A stretch of DNA of 64,000 nucleotides from Arthrobacter rhizophilus (GCF_026241105.1 NZ_JAPFFT010000003.1:62001-126000); one strand, 5' to 3'. Positions 17,958 to 27,138 are shown, numbered from the stretch's first letter. Translations and numbers: made by a program. The notes: a model not told the origin generated them from the sequence alone.

Positions 17958-18560
17958 TTGGAATCGCCCCACCCCGTTCAGATCCTGACCGTTTGCACCG
18001 GCAACATCTGCCGCTCCCCCGTCGCAGAACGGTTGCTACAAGCGGGACTGGACCAGGTTCTCCCCGGAGGCTTCGAAGTCCGCAGCGCTGGCACCCGGGC
18101 TATGGTGGGCAGCCCCATCCAACCACAGTCCGCCGACATCATCCGAACCTACGGCGGCTCACCCGACAACTTCGCGGCACGTCAGCTTACTTCGAAAATC
18201 CTCAGGGATGTAGACCTGGTGCTCACGATGGCGTCACATCATCGTGGGGAAGTTCTGCAGCTGGATGCCTCCATACTCAAGCGCACGTTCACCATCCGGG
18301 AATTCGCGCGGATGGTGACGGCCCTCGAGGAACGCGGCGACGCATGGCCGTCGAGCCCCGATTACACCCAGCAGTGGCGAGACCTGCCGGCACGGGCATC
18401 GTCCGTCCGCCACCTCGTTTTGGCGGAAGAGTCCAAGGACAACGACATCGCGGATCCTTACAAACAAGGCGCCGAGGCCTACCTGCGGATGGAAGACCAG
18501 CTCGCCCCCGCCATCCTGCGGATTCTCCGCTACGCACGGCTATCCATGCAGAGGTCCTAG
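17958..18560 (+). CDS. Low-molecular-weight protein tyrosine phosphatase (Wzb-like)
   Basis: Cytoplasmic phosphatase of 200 residues. The P-loop VCTGNICRSP has the nucleophile Cys13 and Arg19 of the C(X)5R signature near the N-terminus, and DIADPY near residue 165 supplies the general-acid aspartate. The start is TTG with AAAGAG upstream. Such enzymes dephosphorylate BY-kinases; the kinase/chain-length protein at 10039-11514 is the likely substrate, by context. An insertion of about 40 residues before the acid loop makes it longer than the typical 150-residue enzyme. Confidence 0.85.
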   Translation: MESPHPVQILTVCTGNICRSPVAERLLQAGLDQVLPGGFEVRSAGTRAMVGSPIQPQSADIIRTYGGSPDNFAARQLTSKILRDVDLVLTMASHHRGEVLQLDASILKRTFTIREFARMVTALEERGDAWPSSPDYTQQWRDLPARASSVRHLVLAEESKDNDIADPYKQGAEAYLRMEDQLAPAILRILRYARLSMQRS

Positions 18561-19017
18561 TTCCGCGCCTTCCGAACCGGATGCTCGCTCAGGATAGATA
18601 GGCGATTAAAGGCGTTGATACCGATGCACGCCATGCACAGCACACTGATCTGTTCTTCCGTGTAGACCCGACGTGCGCGGGAAAACAGCTCGGCCGTGGG
18701 ACGGGCGGCACTCATGCGAGTGATCTGTTCGGCCAGTTCAAGCGCTACCTTTTCGGCCTCGCTGAAGAGGTCCACCTGGCCAAACACAGACAGCAGGGCA
18801 AGCCGTTGCCAATAGCGCGGCGGTGGTGCAGGTCCAGGCAGAAGGCGCAGCCGTTGATCTGCGAGGCCCGGTAGTTCACCAGCTCCAGGGTACGGCGCGG
18901 GATCCCGGTCCGGTCCGCTTCCGAGGTGACCTGCTCCGCGTAGCCGGACAGGGCTTGATAAAGTCCGGGCAGTGTCTTGTCCAGATAGCCCGCAAGCCGC
19001 GGGGTATTTTCACTCAT
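18557..19017 (-). pseudogene. Carboxymuconolactone decarboxylase-family (AhpD-like) gene, frameshifted
   Basis: Two frames together make one CMD-family alkylhydroperoxidase-like protein. The first (start ATG 19017) runs through NYRASQINGCAFCLDLHHRRAI, containing the CxxC-H redox site. The second picks up with QRLALLSVFGQVDLFSEAE and continues to LCMACIGINAFNRL and the end. The junction is near 18795, where homologues normally have a short linker such as an acidic Gly-rich turn, so a small out-of-frame deletion is likely. As written, the first frame ends early at 18745. It may be a true pseudogene or a sequencing error. Confidence 0.75.
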
Positions 19018-19065
19018 CCGCCGAGCCTATCGGAGAGAACTTTCCAGACTCTGGAGCCGGGTGCG

Positions 19066-20433
19066 TTATTTGACGCAGGGAATGGCACCACCTTGGAGGG
19101 CCCCGGTGGAATTCGCGTAGATGTTGCTTGCAGGTGCTGACGGGCTGGCTTGTGGTTGGGTTGCGCCTTCCGAAGCGGGTGGGGCTTGGGGTGCAGATGT
19201 CCCGGGAGCGGCGGCTGCGGGAGCGGCTGTCGCCGTCGTCGCCGGGGTAGTTGCAGGGGCCGGCGGGGCCGGGCTGAGGAGTTCCTTGACGGTCGCCTGC
19301 ACTTGTTTGATGTCCACTGTGTTGATGGAGGCGCCTTCAGGGGACCAGCCGAAGCCTGTGATCGGCAGCGTGGTGAAGGAAATGTTGCCTCCGGTCAGGG
19401 AGGTTGCTTGCTGGGCCAGCTGGATCAGGTTTAGTTCGGAGTCCACCACGATGTTCTTGCTCACGGCGTCCAGGACGCCCTGCATTTTCCCGAGGTCGGT
19501 GAAGGTCCCGGCGTCTTTGAGCTGGTGGGAGACAGCAGCTATGAATGCTTGTTGGCGGCGTTCACGGTCCAGGTCCGAGAACTGGTAGTTCGGGTCCGAC
19601 GTGTCCCGGCGCTGCCGGACGAAGGCCATGGCCTGCTTGGCATCGATCTGCTGCATCCCCGCTTTGAAGTCGGCCCCGGAGAAGGTGTCTTGGGTGGCCC
19701 GGTTAATGCACACAGTGATGGGGGCGATGGCCTGGGCCGTCTGGTAGAACGCGGCCATGGTGACCTCGAGGAAGTGGTCGATGTGGACGCTACCCAAGAA
19801 CTTGGTCACGGTAGCTATTTCGGCTTTGCGCCCGGCGTCGCGCGCTGCCTGATAGGTGGCGTCGTCGTCGGGCTTGCCTGCATTAATCAAGGAGGTCTTC
19901 TCCGCCGCGAAACCGTAACCGTACGCCTCTTTGATTTTGGCTTTGAACGGGCCGCTTCCCGGTATGCCGTCAACCTGGACGTAGTCATCCCGGGGAATCG
20001 AGATACCCGTCGCCTTGGAACCGTCTGCTGGGATATGGATGAGCATCAGGACGTTGGAGTTGTAGCCGCCGATGTTCTCATCCCCCGCGTGCAAGGCGTC
20101 ATACATCTCCGGAGGAAGGGGCTTGCCCTTCTCGTCAACTCTTGTATCCAGACCCATAACCAGAATGTTCGTGTCCTGGCTCAGCTTCGGCACCGCTTGC
20201 GGCAACGCCTTCATGTCCCTGAGGACATCGGACCTGTGGAGGTTGTTGTTGACTGAAACCGCCGTCCCGCCCACATAGGTGACGGCAGTGGTGGCGGCGA
20301 GTGCCACGACGGCAGCAGCCGAGACCAGGATGATGGATTTGCGCCGAGATTTGCGGCGCATGTGCCGGGGGGCGCCGGGAGTTGCCTCTATGGCGGATGA
20401 GCCGCCGGGGAGACGGTGGTGCCCATCGGCCAT
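19066..20433 (-). CDS. LytR-CpsA-Psr (LCP) family glycopolymer transferase, copy 1
   Basis: Membrane-anchored enzyme of 455 residues that links undecaprenyl-pyrophosphate glycopolymers to peptidoglycan. A basic cytoplasmic start and one helix (IILVSAAAVVALAATTAVTYVG) precede the LCP domain with NILVMGLDTR, SNVLMLIHIPADGSKATGIS, SIPRDDYV, the FxRQRR-type motif AFVRQRRDT and SDLDRERRQQ. The C-terminus is a Pro/Ala/Thr-rich tail ending IPCVK. The start was set at ATG 20433, with AGGAG 7 bp upstream; the open frame continues to 21210 but that part is antisense to the TadG-like gene. It is nearly identical to the protein at 25792-27138. Confidence 0.9.
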   Translation of the reverse strand: MADGHHRLPGGSSAIEATPGAPRHMRRKSRRKSIILVSAAAVVALAATTAVTYVGGTAVSVNNNLHRSDVLRDMKALPQAVPKLSQDTNILVMGLDTRVDEKGKPLPPEMYDALHAGDENIGGYNSNVLMLIHIPADGSKATGISIPRDDYVQVDGIPGSGPFKAKIKEAYGYGFAAEKTSLINAGKPDDDATYQAARDAGRKAEIATVTKFLGSVHIDHFLEVTMAAFYQTAQAIAPITVCINRATQDTFSGADFKAGMQQIDAKQAMAFVRQRRDTSDPNYQFSDLDRERRQQAFIAAVSHQLKDAGTFTDLGKMQGVLDAVSKNIVVDSELNLIQLAQQATSLTGGNISFTTLPITGFGWSPEGASINTVDIKQVQATVKELLSPAPPAPATTPATTATAAPAAAAPGTSAPQAPPASEGATQPQASPSAPASNIYANSTGALQGGAIPCVK

Positions 20434-20701
20434 GAAATTCTCCTGATTCGGAAACTGGCTGGTGCCAGGATCGTGGCAACGCCTGAAAATCAATGATGAC
20501 AGATCCCCCGGCTGACAGGCCTCTTCCCGGTCCGGGCCCGCCGTGTCCACGGTCAACTCCGGATCAGATGGGTCGTCCCGGAGCATGAAACTTTGATCAG
20601 TCAACCCGCACCCTGTTCTGTACCGTCCTCTGCCCCTATGCTTGCGGAAGGGTCGCCCCTGAGAACTGGCGACCCAAAAAGCACTCTGCCTGGGGGCGGG
20701 T

Positions 20702-21628
20702 TTGAAAGATACTAGTGAACGCGGTGCCGCGGCTGTCCTGATCGCGCTGCTTATGGTGGTGCTGCTGGGTTTCGGAGCCATCGCCATCGACGTCGGGAAC
20801 CTATACGCCACGAAAGCGAAACTCCAAAACGGAGCCGATGCGGCGGCTTTGGCGATCGCCCAGGACTGCTCGACACGGGGCACGATCCTGTGCACCGCTG
20901 CGGCCGCAGGGAAGGCGCTGCAACTTGCAAAAGCGAACGCAGACGGCGGCTTTGCCAACGTGGCTGCCCCGACCTTCCCCAGTCCCGGCACCGTAGTGGT
21001 CGATGTCTCGGCCCAGGACGCCAACGGGAGCGGAGTCTCCCTGGGCCTGGCAAGGATATTCGGGCTCACCCGCGCGGATGTCAAGGCTGAGTCCACAGTC
21101 AAGTGGGGATCGCCCTCCGGCGGACCAGTCGTCTTGCCGGTCACCTTCTCCGAATGCCAGTTCGATCTGTCCGGAGTGATCCAGGTCCTGCCGATCCACG
21201 GAACCACCACCTGTGTCAGTTCCAGTCCGTCGGGTCATATCATCCCCGGAGGGTTTGGCTGGCTGCAGTCGGACCCGGGAAAGTGCGGGGCCGCAATTTC
21301 AGTCGCCAATCCGGCGGTTCAGTCTAGTCAGGGTGTCAGCGAACCCGGGCAGTGCTCGGCCGTATTCGATTCCTTGGAAAACCAGATCATCATTTTGCCC
21401 GTATTCGACGACGTCGACAGCAGCGGCAACTACCACATCAAAGGCTTCGCCGCATTCCAGCTCCTTGGCTTTAATTTCCCAGGGCACAGCTGGAACAACA
21501 ACGGTGTGGTCAGCTGCAAGGGCAGCTGCAAGGGCCTGATCGGCAAATTCGTGCAGTTCACCAGCCTGAGCGACTTCACCTTGGGTGGTCCCGACCTCGG
21601 CGCCAAAGTGGTCCGGCTCAGCGGCTGA
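20702..21628 (+). CDS. TadG-like pilus-assembly protein, orphan copy
   Basis: Secreted or membrane-held protein of 308 residues. The N-terminal segment ERGAAAVLIALLMVVLLGFGAIAIDVG followed by NGADAAALAIAQ is the pseudopilin-like start of TadG proteins. A Cys-containing beta-rich extracellular part follows (GFGWLQSDPGKCG). It resembles the TadG-like gene of the Tad operon at 42944-43975 along its whole length, including GFGW, PGxCG and the terminal IGxFV segment. Start is TTG with GGGGGCGGG upstream. It diverges from the LCP gene and stands alone, so it may borrow the Tad apparatus or have another surface role. Confidence 0.78.
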   Translation: MKDTSERGAAAVLIALLMVVLLGFGAIAIDVGNLYATKAKLQNGADAAALAIAQDCSTRGTILCTAAAAGKALQLAKANADGGFANVAAPTFPSPGTVVVDVSAQDANGSGVSLGLARIFGLTRADVKAESTVKWGSPSGGPVVLPVTFSECQFDLSGVIQVLPIHGTTTCVSSSPSGHIIPGGFGWLQSDPGKCGAAISVANPAVQSSQGVSEPGQCSAVFDSLENQIIILPVFDDVDSSGNYHIKGFAAFQLLGFNFPGHSWNNNGVVSCKGSCKGLIGKFVQFTSLSDFTLGGPDLGAKVVRLSG

Positions 21629-21717
21629 GAAACAGGGATCGAGCTAAGAGATCTCTGAGTCCCCGGCGCGCATTTGCCACAACTTGAAGGTAGCTTGGGT
21701 TACCGAAGGGAAGTGTC

Positions 21718-22221
21718 ATGAGAACGAATCAACCTGGAACAACCCTGCTCGACAGGACCTTTCGCGTCAGCCTCATCTTGAAGGGCCTGGACGGTGTTCT
21801 TGAGCTGGTGGGCGGCATACTCCTTTTGGTGATTACACCCGAGCAGATCGGAGATCTGGTCCGGTTCCTCACCCAGCACGAGCTAGCCCGGGACCCGCAC
21901 GACTTCGTGGCGAATAGCCTGGTCCACTTCAGCTCCAACCTCTCGGTATCGGCGTCGCTGTTCGGCGCGATCTACTTGCTGCTCCACGGAGTGGTCAAAA
22001 TCGTCCTGGTCTGGGCCGTCCTCAGGGACAAGCTCTGGGCCTACCCGTGGATGATCGCATTCCTTCTGGTCTTCATCCTGTATCAAAGCTATCGGATTGT
22101 GGTGGCCTTCTCCTGGGGCCTTGTCCTGCTGACGGCATTCGACATTTTCATCGTCTGGATCACCGCTCGCGAGTACCGCATCCACCGGGCGCGAGCTCAA
22201 CAGGCCTCCCCCCACGTCTAA
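21718..22221 (+). CDS. DUF2127 membrane protein
   Basis: Small integral membrane protein of 167 residues with four hydrophobic segments. The pattern LDRTFRVSLILKGLDGVLELVGGILLL, then LHGVVKIVLVWAVLRDKLWAYP and the terminal FDIFIVWITAREYR, matches DUF2127. The function is not known. The ATG has GAAGGGAAG upstream. It stands alone between the TadG-like gene and the M-box region; no operon partner is evident. Confidence 0.8.
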   Translation: MRTNQPGTTLLDRTFRVSLILKGLDGVLELVGGILLLVITPEQIGDLVRFLTQHELARDPHDFVANSLVHFSSNLSVSASLFGAIYLLLHGVVKIVLVWAVLRDKLWAYPWMIAFLLVFILYQSYRIVVAFSWGLVLLTAFDIFIVWITAREYRIHRARAQQASPHV

Positions 22222-22332
22222 CTCAGCCGGCTGAGGCACACGCGTGGTGAACGGACGTGCTTTTGCCGCGCGGAACAATTGTGAAAAGCCGGTTTGGCAC
22301 GTGCAGGTCCGTGCCCTATCATCGGAACGTAA

Positions 22333-22497
22333 GGTGCCATTCGTTAGCTGAGGCTCCTTCGCGGATACATGCCAGCGACCCCCAACGTCGAGAGACGCCC
22401 CGGGTCAGGACAGGCTCCCCCGGATTAAGGGGTTGCCCCGATTGGCTCCCGGAACGCCGGGTTCACGCCGTGAAGTGCCAAAGGTCTTACGAGGAGG
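22333..22497 (+). promoter_or_regulatory. M-box (ykoK) magnesium riboswitch
   Basis: The leader matches the M-box consensus in order: CGTTAGCTGAGGCTCCT, GATACATGCCAGCGACCC, the GAGAGACGCCCCGGGTCAG core, and at the 3' side GTGCCAAAGGTCTTACGAG, which pairs with the 5' TTCGT to close helix P1. It ends about 255 bp before the NRAMP-related gene. A GAGGAGG...CCTCCTC hairpin (about 22491-22530) directly follows and could be the switching element. M-boxes bind Mg2+ and turn transporter genes off when Mg2+ is plentiful; this is family knowledge, the match is seen by eye. Confidence 0.88.
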
Positions 22498-22752
22498 GGC
22501 AACCGCCGGGTGGGATGCCCGGCCTCCTCCCTGGCTGTGCAGAGCGCCGATTGGAGGTGGTCACCAAATGAGTGGTGATCATAGTCGATCCAGTGGTGCC
22601 GCCCCGACGCGGCCCTGAATCCAGCTTCTCACGCAGGTTTAGCCTGCGCCTGTTCCCCCAACTAGTCGCCCGCGACTCCACCCGGCTGCCATGACGGCGG
22701 CGCCTTCGGCATGTCACGGGTGGATGTCTTCATGTCCCGGGAAGGACACCCC

Positions 22753-24414
22753 ATGCCCACGAACGTCCCCACGGATCCGCAGCCCACAATCCCTGCGGCA
22801 CACAAAGCAACCGCATCGCTCGACACCGCGCACATCGGCGACATCAAGGGCGCCTTCGGCACCATCAAGATGGATCAGGAGGCTCCCAGCAGCGGCTGGA
22901 AAGCCAAGCTGAAGACTCTCCTGGCCGTCGTCGGGCCCGGCCTGATCGTGATGGTCGGAGACAACGACGCCGGAGCGTTCGGCACCTACACCCAGGCCGG
23001 CCAGAACTACGGCACGTCGCTGCTCTGGACCCTCCTGCTGCTGGTTCCCGTGCTCTATGTCAACCAGGAAATGGTGCTCAGGCTCGGCGTCGTCACCGGC
23101 GTGGGCCACGCACGGCTCATCCTGGAGCGGTTCGGCAAGTTCTGGGGTGCGTTCAGCGTCATCGACCTGTTCATCCTGAACGCCCTCACGATCGTGACCG
23201 AGTTCATCGGCATCAGCCTCGGCCTTGACTACCTGGGCATCCCGAAGGTCATCGGAGTCCTTGTTGCGGCCGCCATCATCATCGGGGCGGCCTCCACGGG
23301 ATCCCTCAAGCGTTTCGAACGTGTCTGCATGATCCTCGTGGCAGGATCCCTGTTGCTGGTTCCGATCATCGTGATGGTGCACCCGGACCTGGGCCAGATG
23401 GCCCACGACTTCGTGGTCCCCAGTGTTCCTGCTGGTTCGGATCTGTCAACAGTGACACTGCTCATCATCGGAATCGTCGGCACCACCATTGCGCCCTGGC
23501 AGCTGTTCTTCCAGCAGTCCTACCTGATCGACAAGCGCATCACCCCGCGATTCATCAACTACGAAAAGGCCGACCTCTGGATCGGCATCGCCATCGTCAT
23601 TGTGGGCGCGGCAGCGATCATGGGATTCACGGCCGCGACGTTCGCCGGCCAGCCCGAATTCGGAAACTTCACCGACGCCGGAGGCGTGGCCGCCGGCCTG
23701 GAGAAGTACGTCGGAAAGACCGCAGGCGTGCTGTTCGCCGTCGCCCTGATTGACGCTTCGATCATCGGCGCCGCAGCAGTGGGCCTGTCCACCTCCTACG
23801 CGCTCGGTGACGTTCTTGGCCTGAAGCACTCCCTGCACCGCAAGTTCACCGACGCCAAGGGCTTCTACGCCGTCTTTGCCGGCATCCTGCTGATCTCGGC
23901 CGTCGTCGTTCTGATCCCCGGAGCGCCCCTGGGCCTGCTGACCGTCGGGGTCCAGGTCCTTGCCGGCGTCCTGCTGCCCTCCGCTACGGTGTTCCTTTTG
24001 CTGCTGTGCAACGACAAGCAAGTGCTCGGCCCCTGGGTCAACGGCAAGTTCCTGAATATCTTCACCGCGTTCATCATCGGCATCCTCGTGATCCTGTCCC
24101 TGGTCCTGACCTCAAGCGTCCTGTTCCCGGACATGACCGGGGAAACCATCGTCGCGATCATCTTCATCGGCGCCGGTGCCTGCCTGCTCGGCTGCATCGC
24201 CTATGTGGCCTACCGCGCCTTCCGGCCCGGCCCCGCCAGGGAAACCGTCAGCCACGCCGAGCGCCGCGAATGGAGAATGCCCCCGCTGACGCTCCTGGAA
24301 GCACCGAAACTCTCTACCGCGCGCAGGGCAGGACTCACAGTCCTGCGCGTCTACCTCCTGATCGCGATGATCCTGGTCATCGTACGCGTGGTCCAGCTCG
24401 CTATTGGCGGCTGA
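22753..24414 (+). CDS. NRAMP-family divalent metal transporter, probably Mg2+ type (NRMT-like)
   Basis: Membrane transporter of 553 residues with about 11 hydrophobic segments and a 55-residue cytoplasmic N-terminus. The first helix carries GPGLIVMVGDNDAGAF (Asp70-Asn71-Asp72) in place of the canonical DPGN motif. Helix 6 carries Ala247-Pro248-Trp249 where manganese/iron NRAMPs have Met-Pro-His. Loss of that methionine is a feature of the NRAMP-related magnesium transporters. The M-box upstream and the MgtE-like neighbour support Mg2+. ATG 22753 was chosen for its GGAAGGA 7 bp upstream; in-frame ATGs at 22711 and 22732 lack one. Confidence 0.85.
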   Translation: MPTNVPTDPQPTIPAAHKATASLDTAHIGDIKGAFGTIKMDQEAPSSGWKAKLKTLLAVVGPGLIVMVGDNDAGAFGTYTQAGQNYGTSLLWTLLLLVPVLYVNQEMVLRLGVVTGVGHARLILERFGKFWGAFSVIDLFILNALTIVTEFIGISLGLDYLGIPKVIGVLVAAAIIIGAASTGSLKRFERVCMILVAGSLLLVPIIVMVHPDLGQMAHDFVVPSVPAGSDLSTVTLLIIGIVGTTIAPWQLFFQQSYLIDKRITPRFINYEKADLWIGIAIVIVGAAAIMGFTAATFAGQPEFGNFTDAGGVAAGLEKYVGKTAGVLFAVALIDASIIGAAAVGLSTSYALGDVLGLKHSLHRKFTDAKGFYAVFAGILLISAVVVLIPGAPLGLLTVGVQVLAGVLLPSATVFLLLLCNDKQVLGPWVNGKFLNIFTAFIIGILVILSLVLTSSVLFPDMTGETIVAIIFIGAGACLLGCIAYVAYRAFRPGPARETVSHAERREWRMPPLTLLEAPKLSTARRAGLTVLRVYLLIAMILVIVRVVQLAIGG

Positions 24415-24478
24415 ACCCCGGTGGCGTAGATTCCACAACAGGCCCATCAAGCCCCCTTCACCCGAAAGGCTCCCAGCA

Positions 24479-25795
24479 ATGAGCAACACCCAAGACATCA
24501 CCGGCGCACCACGCTTCATGCTTTCAACACTCGTGCGCCAGCCCGTCCTCGACCCCAAGGGCAACCAGATCGGCGTCCTGGCCGACGTCATCGTCCGGCT
24601 CCGCGACGGCTCCTACCCCACGCTCAGCGGCCTGGTCATCGACGTGGGCAACACCCAGATCTTCACCAGCGTCGAAGACCTGGCCGGCATCGAGGCCGAC
24701 CGTGTCCGGTTGCGCACCACCAAGCTGGATCTGCGCCCCTTCAGCCGCCGCGAGGGCGAAGTCCTGCTCAAGGAAGACGTCCTCGGACACCGGCTCATCG
24801 ACACCGAACGCACCATCATGGTCAAGGCCTACGACATCGAACTCCGCCAGACCGCAGACTCCTGGGAGGCCACCGGACTCGACGTCCACAAGCCACGCTG
24901 GTTCAGGACCGAGCGCAGCCACAAGCCCCACGCCCCCCGCGACTGGAACCAGTTCCTGCCCCTCATCGGCCACAAGGACTCCAGCAAGGTCCGCTCGGAT
25001 CCGGCACGCTTCCGCAAGATGAAGCCGGCCCAGATCGCCGACCTCATCGAGGACTCCTCCGACACAGAGCAGCACGAACTCCTGGCACAGGTCCACAACG
25101 ACCCCGAACTCGAAGCGGATGTCTTTGAAGAGCTCGACGACGACCGCCAGTCCCGCATCCTGAAGGACCGCAGTGACGGGGACGTCGCGGACGTCCTGGC
25201 CCACATGCGCGCCGATGATGCCGCCGATGCCGTCATGGACCTGCCACAGGAACGCCGCAAAGCGGTCCTGGCCCTCCTGCCCCCAACCCAGCACGCCAAA
25301 GTCATGGCGCTCCTTGGCTACCACGACGCGACCGCCGGCGGGCTGATGGGAACCGACTACACGGCACTGCCCTCAACCACCACCGTGGCAGAGGCCATCA
25401 ACAGCGTGCGGACCGCCACCGCCCAACAGCCGGAAGCACTGACCACCATCTATTCCCTCCACCCGGACGGAACCCTCGCAGGCGTCATCGGCCTGGTCCA
25501 GGCCCTGCAATCGGACCCAAGCAAAACCCTCGGCGACGTCGCCGACCCCGAGCCCGTCAGCGCACACCCCGGCGATGACATCATCGAAGTAACAACCACC
25601 ATGGCCGACTTCAACCTCCTCACACTCCCCGTGCTGGATGCCGAACGCCGGATTCTCGGCGTCATCACGGTTGATGACGCCCTGGAAGCGGCGATTCCGA
25701 ACGACTGGGCCCGCCGCGAACACAACCGCGCGGCTCCCGGCAGCAACCACGCCCAGACCCAGACGCGCACCAGCCAAAGTGAAAGACCCCGATGA
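24479..25795 (+). CDS. PRC-barrel, MgtE N-domain and CBS-domain protein (transporter gate/sensor?)
   Basis: Soluble protein of 438 residues with no membrane span. Residues about 12-90 form a PRC-barrel (LDPKGNQIGVLADVIVRLRDG); a second related segment follows. About 180-285 is an MgtE N-terminal domain with helical repeats (FEELDDDRQSRIL, DVADVLAHMRADDAADAVMDL). About 300-420 is a CBS pair (LPSTTTVAEAI ... LPVLDAERRILGVITVDDAL). In MgtE channels these two domains bind Mg2+ and close the pore; here they are a separate protein. GAAAGG precedes ATG 24479, and the gene lies 64 bp after the transporter. It probably senses Mg2+ and gates the transporter, an inference. Confidence 0.85.
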   Translation: MSNTQDITGAPRFMLSTLVRQPVLDPKGNQIGVLADVIVRLRDGSYPTLSGLVIDVGNTQIFTSVEDLAGIEADRVRLRTTKLDLRPFSRREGEVLLKEDVLGHRLIDTERTIMVKAYDIELRQTADSWEATGLDVHKPRWFRTERSHKPHAPRDWNQFLPLIGHKDSSKVRSDPARFRKMKPAQIADLIEDSSDTEQHELLAQVHNDPELEADVFEELDDDRQSRILKDRSDGDVADVLAHMRADDAADAVMDLPQERRKAVLALLPPTQHAKVMALLGYHDATAGGLMGTDYTALPSTTTVAEAINSVRTATAQQPEALTTIYSLHPDGTLAGVIGLVQALQSDPSKTLGDVADPEPVSAHPGDDIIEVTTTMADFNLLTLPVLDAERRILGVITVDDALEAAIPNDWARREHNRAAPGSNHAQTQTRTSQSERPR

Positions 25796-27138
25796 TTGAA
25801 CCCAACAACCCGCAACGGCTGTCGCTGTACGAGCAACTCCTGAAGCGTGACCGGGACCGCAAGTTCCGCCGTCGCAGGATTGTCTTCGTCGCCGCGCTGA
25901 CCGCTGCCGCACTCGTAGTCGGCGTCATCGTCTATGTGGGCGGGACCGTGCTCGGTTTCAACGCAAACCTCCACCGCTCCGACGCCCTGAACGGCCAGGA
26001 TGTCCCGAAGTTGAGCAAGGACACGAACATCCTGGTCATGGGATTGGATACCCGGGTTGACGAGAAGGGGCAGCCTCTTCCGCCGGAAATGTACGACGCA
26101 CTCCATGCCGGGGACCAGAGCATCGGCGGCTACAACTCCAACGTCCTGATGCTCATCCACATCCCCGCGGACGGATCCAAAGCCACCGGAATCTCGATTC
26201 CCCGCGACGACTACGTCCAGGTCAGCGGCATCCCCGGAAACGGGCCCTTCAATGCCAAGATCAAGGAAGCCTACGGCTACGGGTTCGACGCCGCAAAAAG
26301 CTCGCTGATCAACGCCGGCAAGCCCGACGACGACACCACCTACCAGGCAGCGCGCGACGCCGGACGCAAGGCCGAGATCGCGACCGTCACCCAGTTCCTG
26401 GGCGGCGTGCACGTCGACCATTTCATCGAAGTCACCATGGCCGCGTTCTACCAGACGGCCCAGGCCATCGCACCCATCACCGTGTGCGTCAACCGGGCCA
26501 CCCAGGACACCTTCTCCGGGGCAGACTTCAAAGCCGGCATGCAGCAGATCGACGCCAAACAGGCCATGGCCTTCGTCCGGCAGCGCAGGGACACCACCGA
26601 CCCGAACTACCAGTTCTCCGACCTGGACCGTGAACGCCGCCAACAGGCCTTCATCACCTCCGTGTCCCGCCAGCTCAAGCAGGCCGGAACCTTCACCGAC
26701 ATCGGCAAAATGCAGGGCGTGCTGAACGCCGTGAGCAAGAACATCGTTGTCGATTCCGAGCTGAACCTCATCGAACTGGTCCAGCAGGCAACCTCCCTGA
26801 CCGGCGGCAACATAGCCTTCACCACCCTGCCGATCACCGGTTTCGGCACGTCTCCTGACGGCGCGTCCATCAACACCGTGGACATCAACGAAGTGCAGGC
26901 AACCGTGAAGGAAATCCTCACCCCAGCCCCGCCGGCCACACAGCCGGCACCCGGTACCAGTACCACCGCCCCGGAACCGGCTCCGGCTCCCGCGAATGCC
27001 GCACCTGAAACCGCCGCGCCCGCCAACCCTGCCTCAGCAAACCCGGCACCGGCCAACCCGGCACCGGCCCCGACGACCAGCACGTATGCCGACTCAACGG
27101 GAGCCCTTCAAGGCGGCACGATCCCCTGCGTCAAATGA
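25792..27138 (+). CDS. LytR-CpsA-Psr (LCP) family glycopolymer transferase, copy 2
   Basis: LCP transferase of 448 residues, close to a copy of the protein at 19066-20433: by eye about nine of ten residues agree through the catalytic domain (NILVMGLDTR, SIPRDDYV, AFVRQRRDTT, DLDRERRQQ), and both end in STGALQGG-x-IPCVK. The N-terminal cytoplasmic part and the Pro/Ala-rich tail differ. The ATG overlaps the stop of the MgtE-like gene by 4 bp, so this LCP gene is coupled to a Mg2+ transport operon. LCP enzymes use Mg2+ with their pyrophosphate substrate, which may explain the link, but this is inference. Confidence 0.9.
   Translation: MIEPNNPQRLSLYEQLLKRDRDRKFRRRRIVFVAALTAAALVVGVIVYVGGTVLGFNANLHRSDALNGQDVPKLSKDTNILVMGLDTRVDEKGQPLPPEMYDALHAGDQSIGGYNSNVLMLIHIPADGSKATGISIPRDDYVQVSGIPGNGPFNAKIKEAYGYGFDAAKSSLINAGKPDDDTTYQAARDAGRKAEIATVTQFLGGVHVDHFIEVTMAAFYQTAQAIAPITVCVNRATQDTFSGADFKAGMQQIDAKQAMAFVRQRRDTTDPNYQFSDLDRERRQQAFITSVSRQLKQAGTFTDIGKMQGVLNAVSKNIVVDSELNLIELVQQATSLTGGNIAFTTLPITGFGTSPDGASINTVDINEVQATVKEILTPAPPATQPAPGTSTTAPEPAPAPANAAPETAAPANPASANPAPANPAPAPTTSTYADSTGALQGGTIPCVK

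Noticed and set aside
20434..21210. N-terminal extension of the first LCP protein to 714 residues
   Set aside because: Extension is antisense to the TadG-like gene; AGGAG sits before the internal ATG at 20433.
24524..25324. 266-codon minus-strand frame opposite the MgtE-like gene
   Set aside because: No ribosome-binding site or domain; the plus-strand gene has readable PRC, MgtE_N and CBS motifs.
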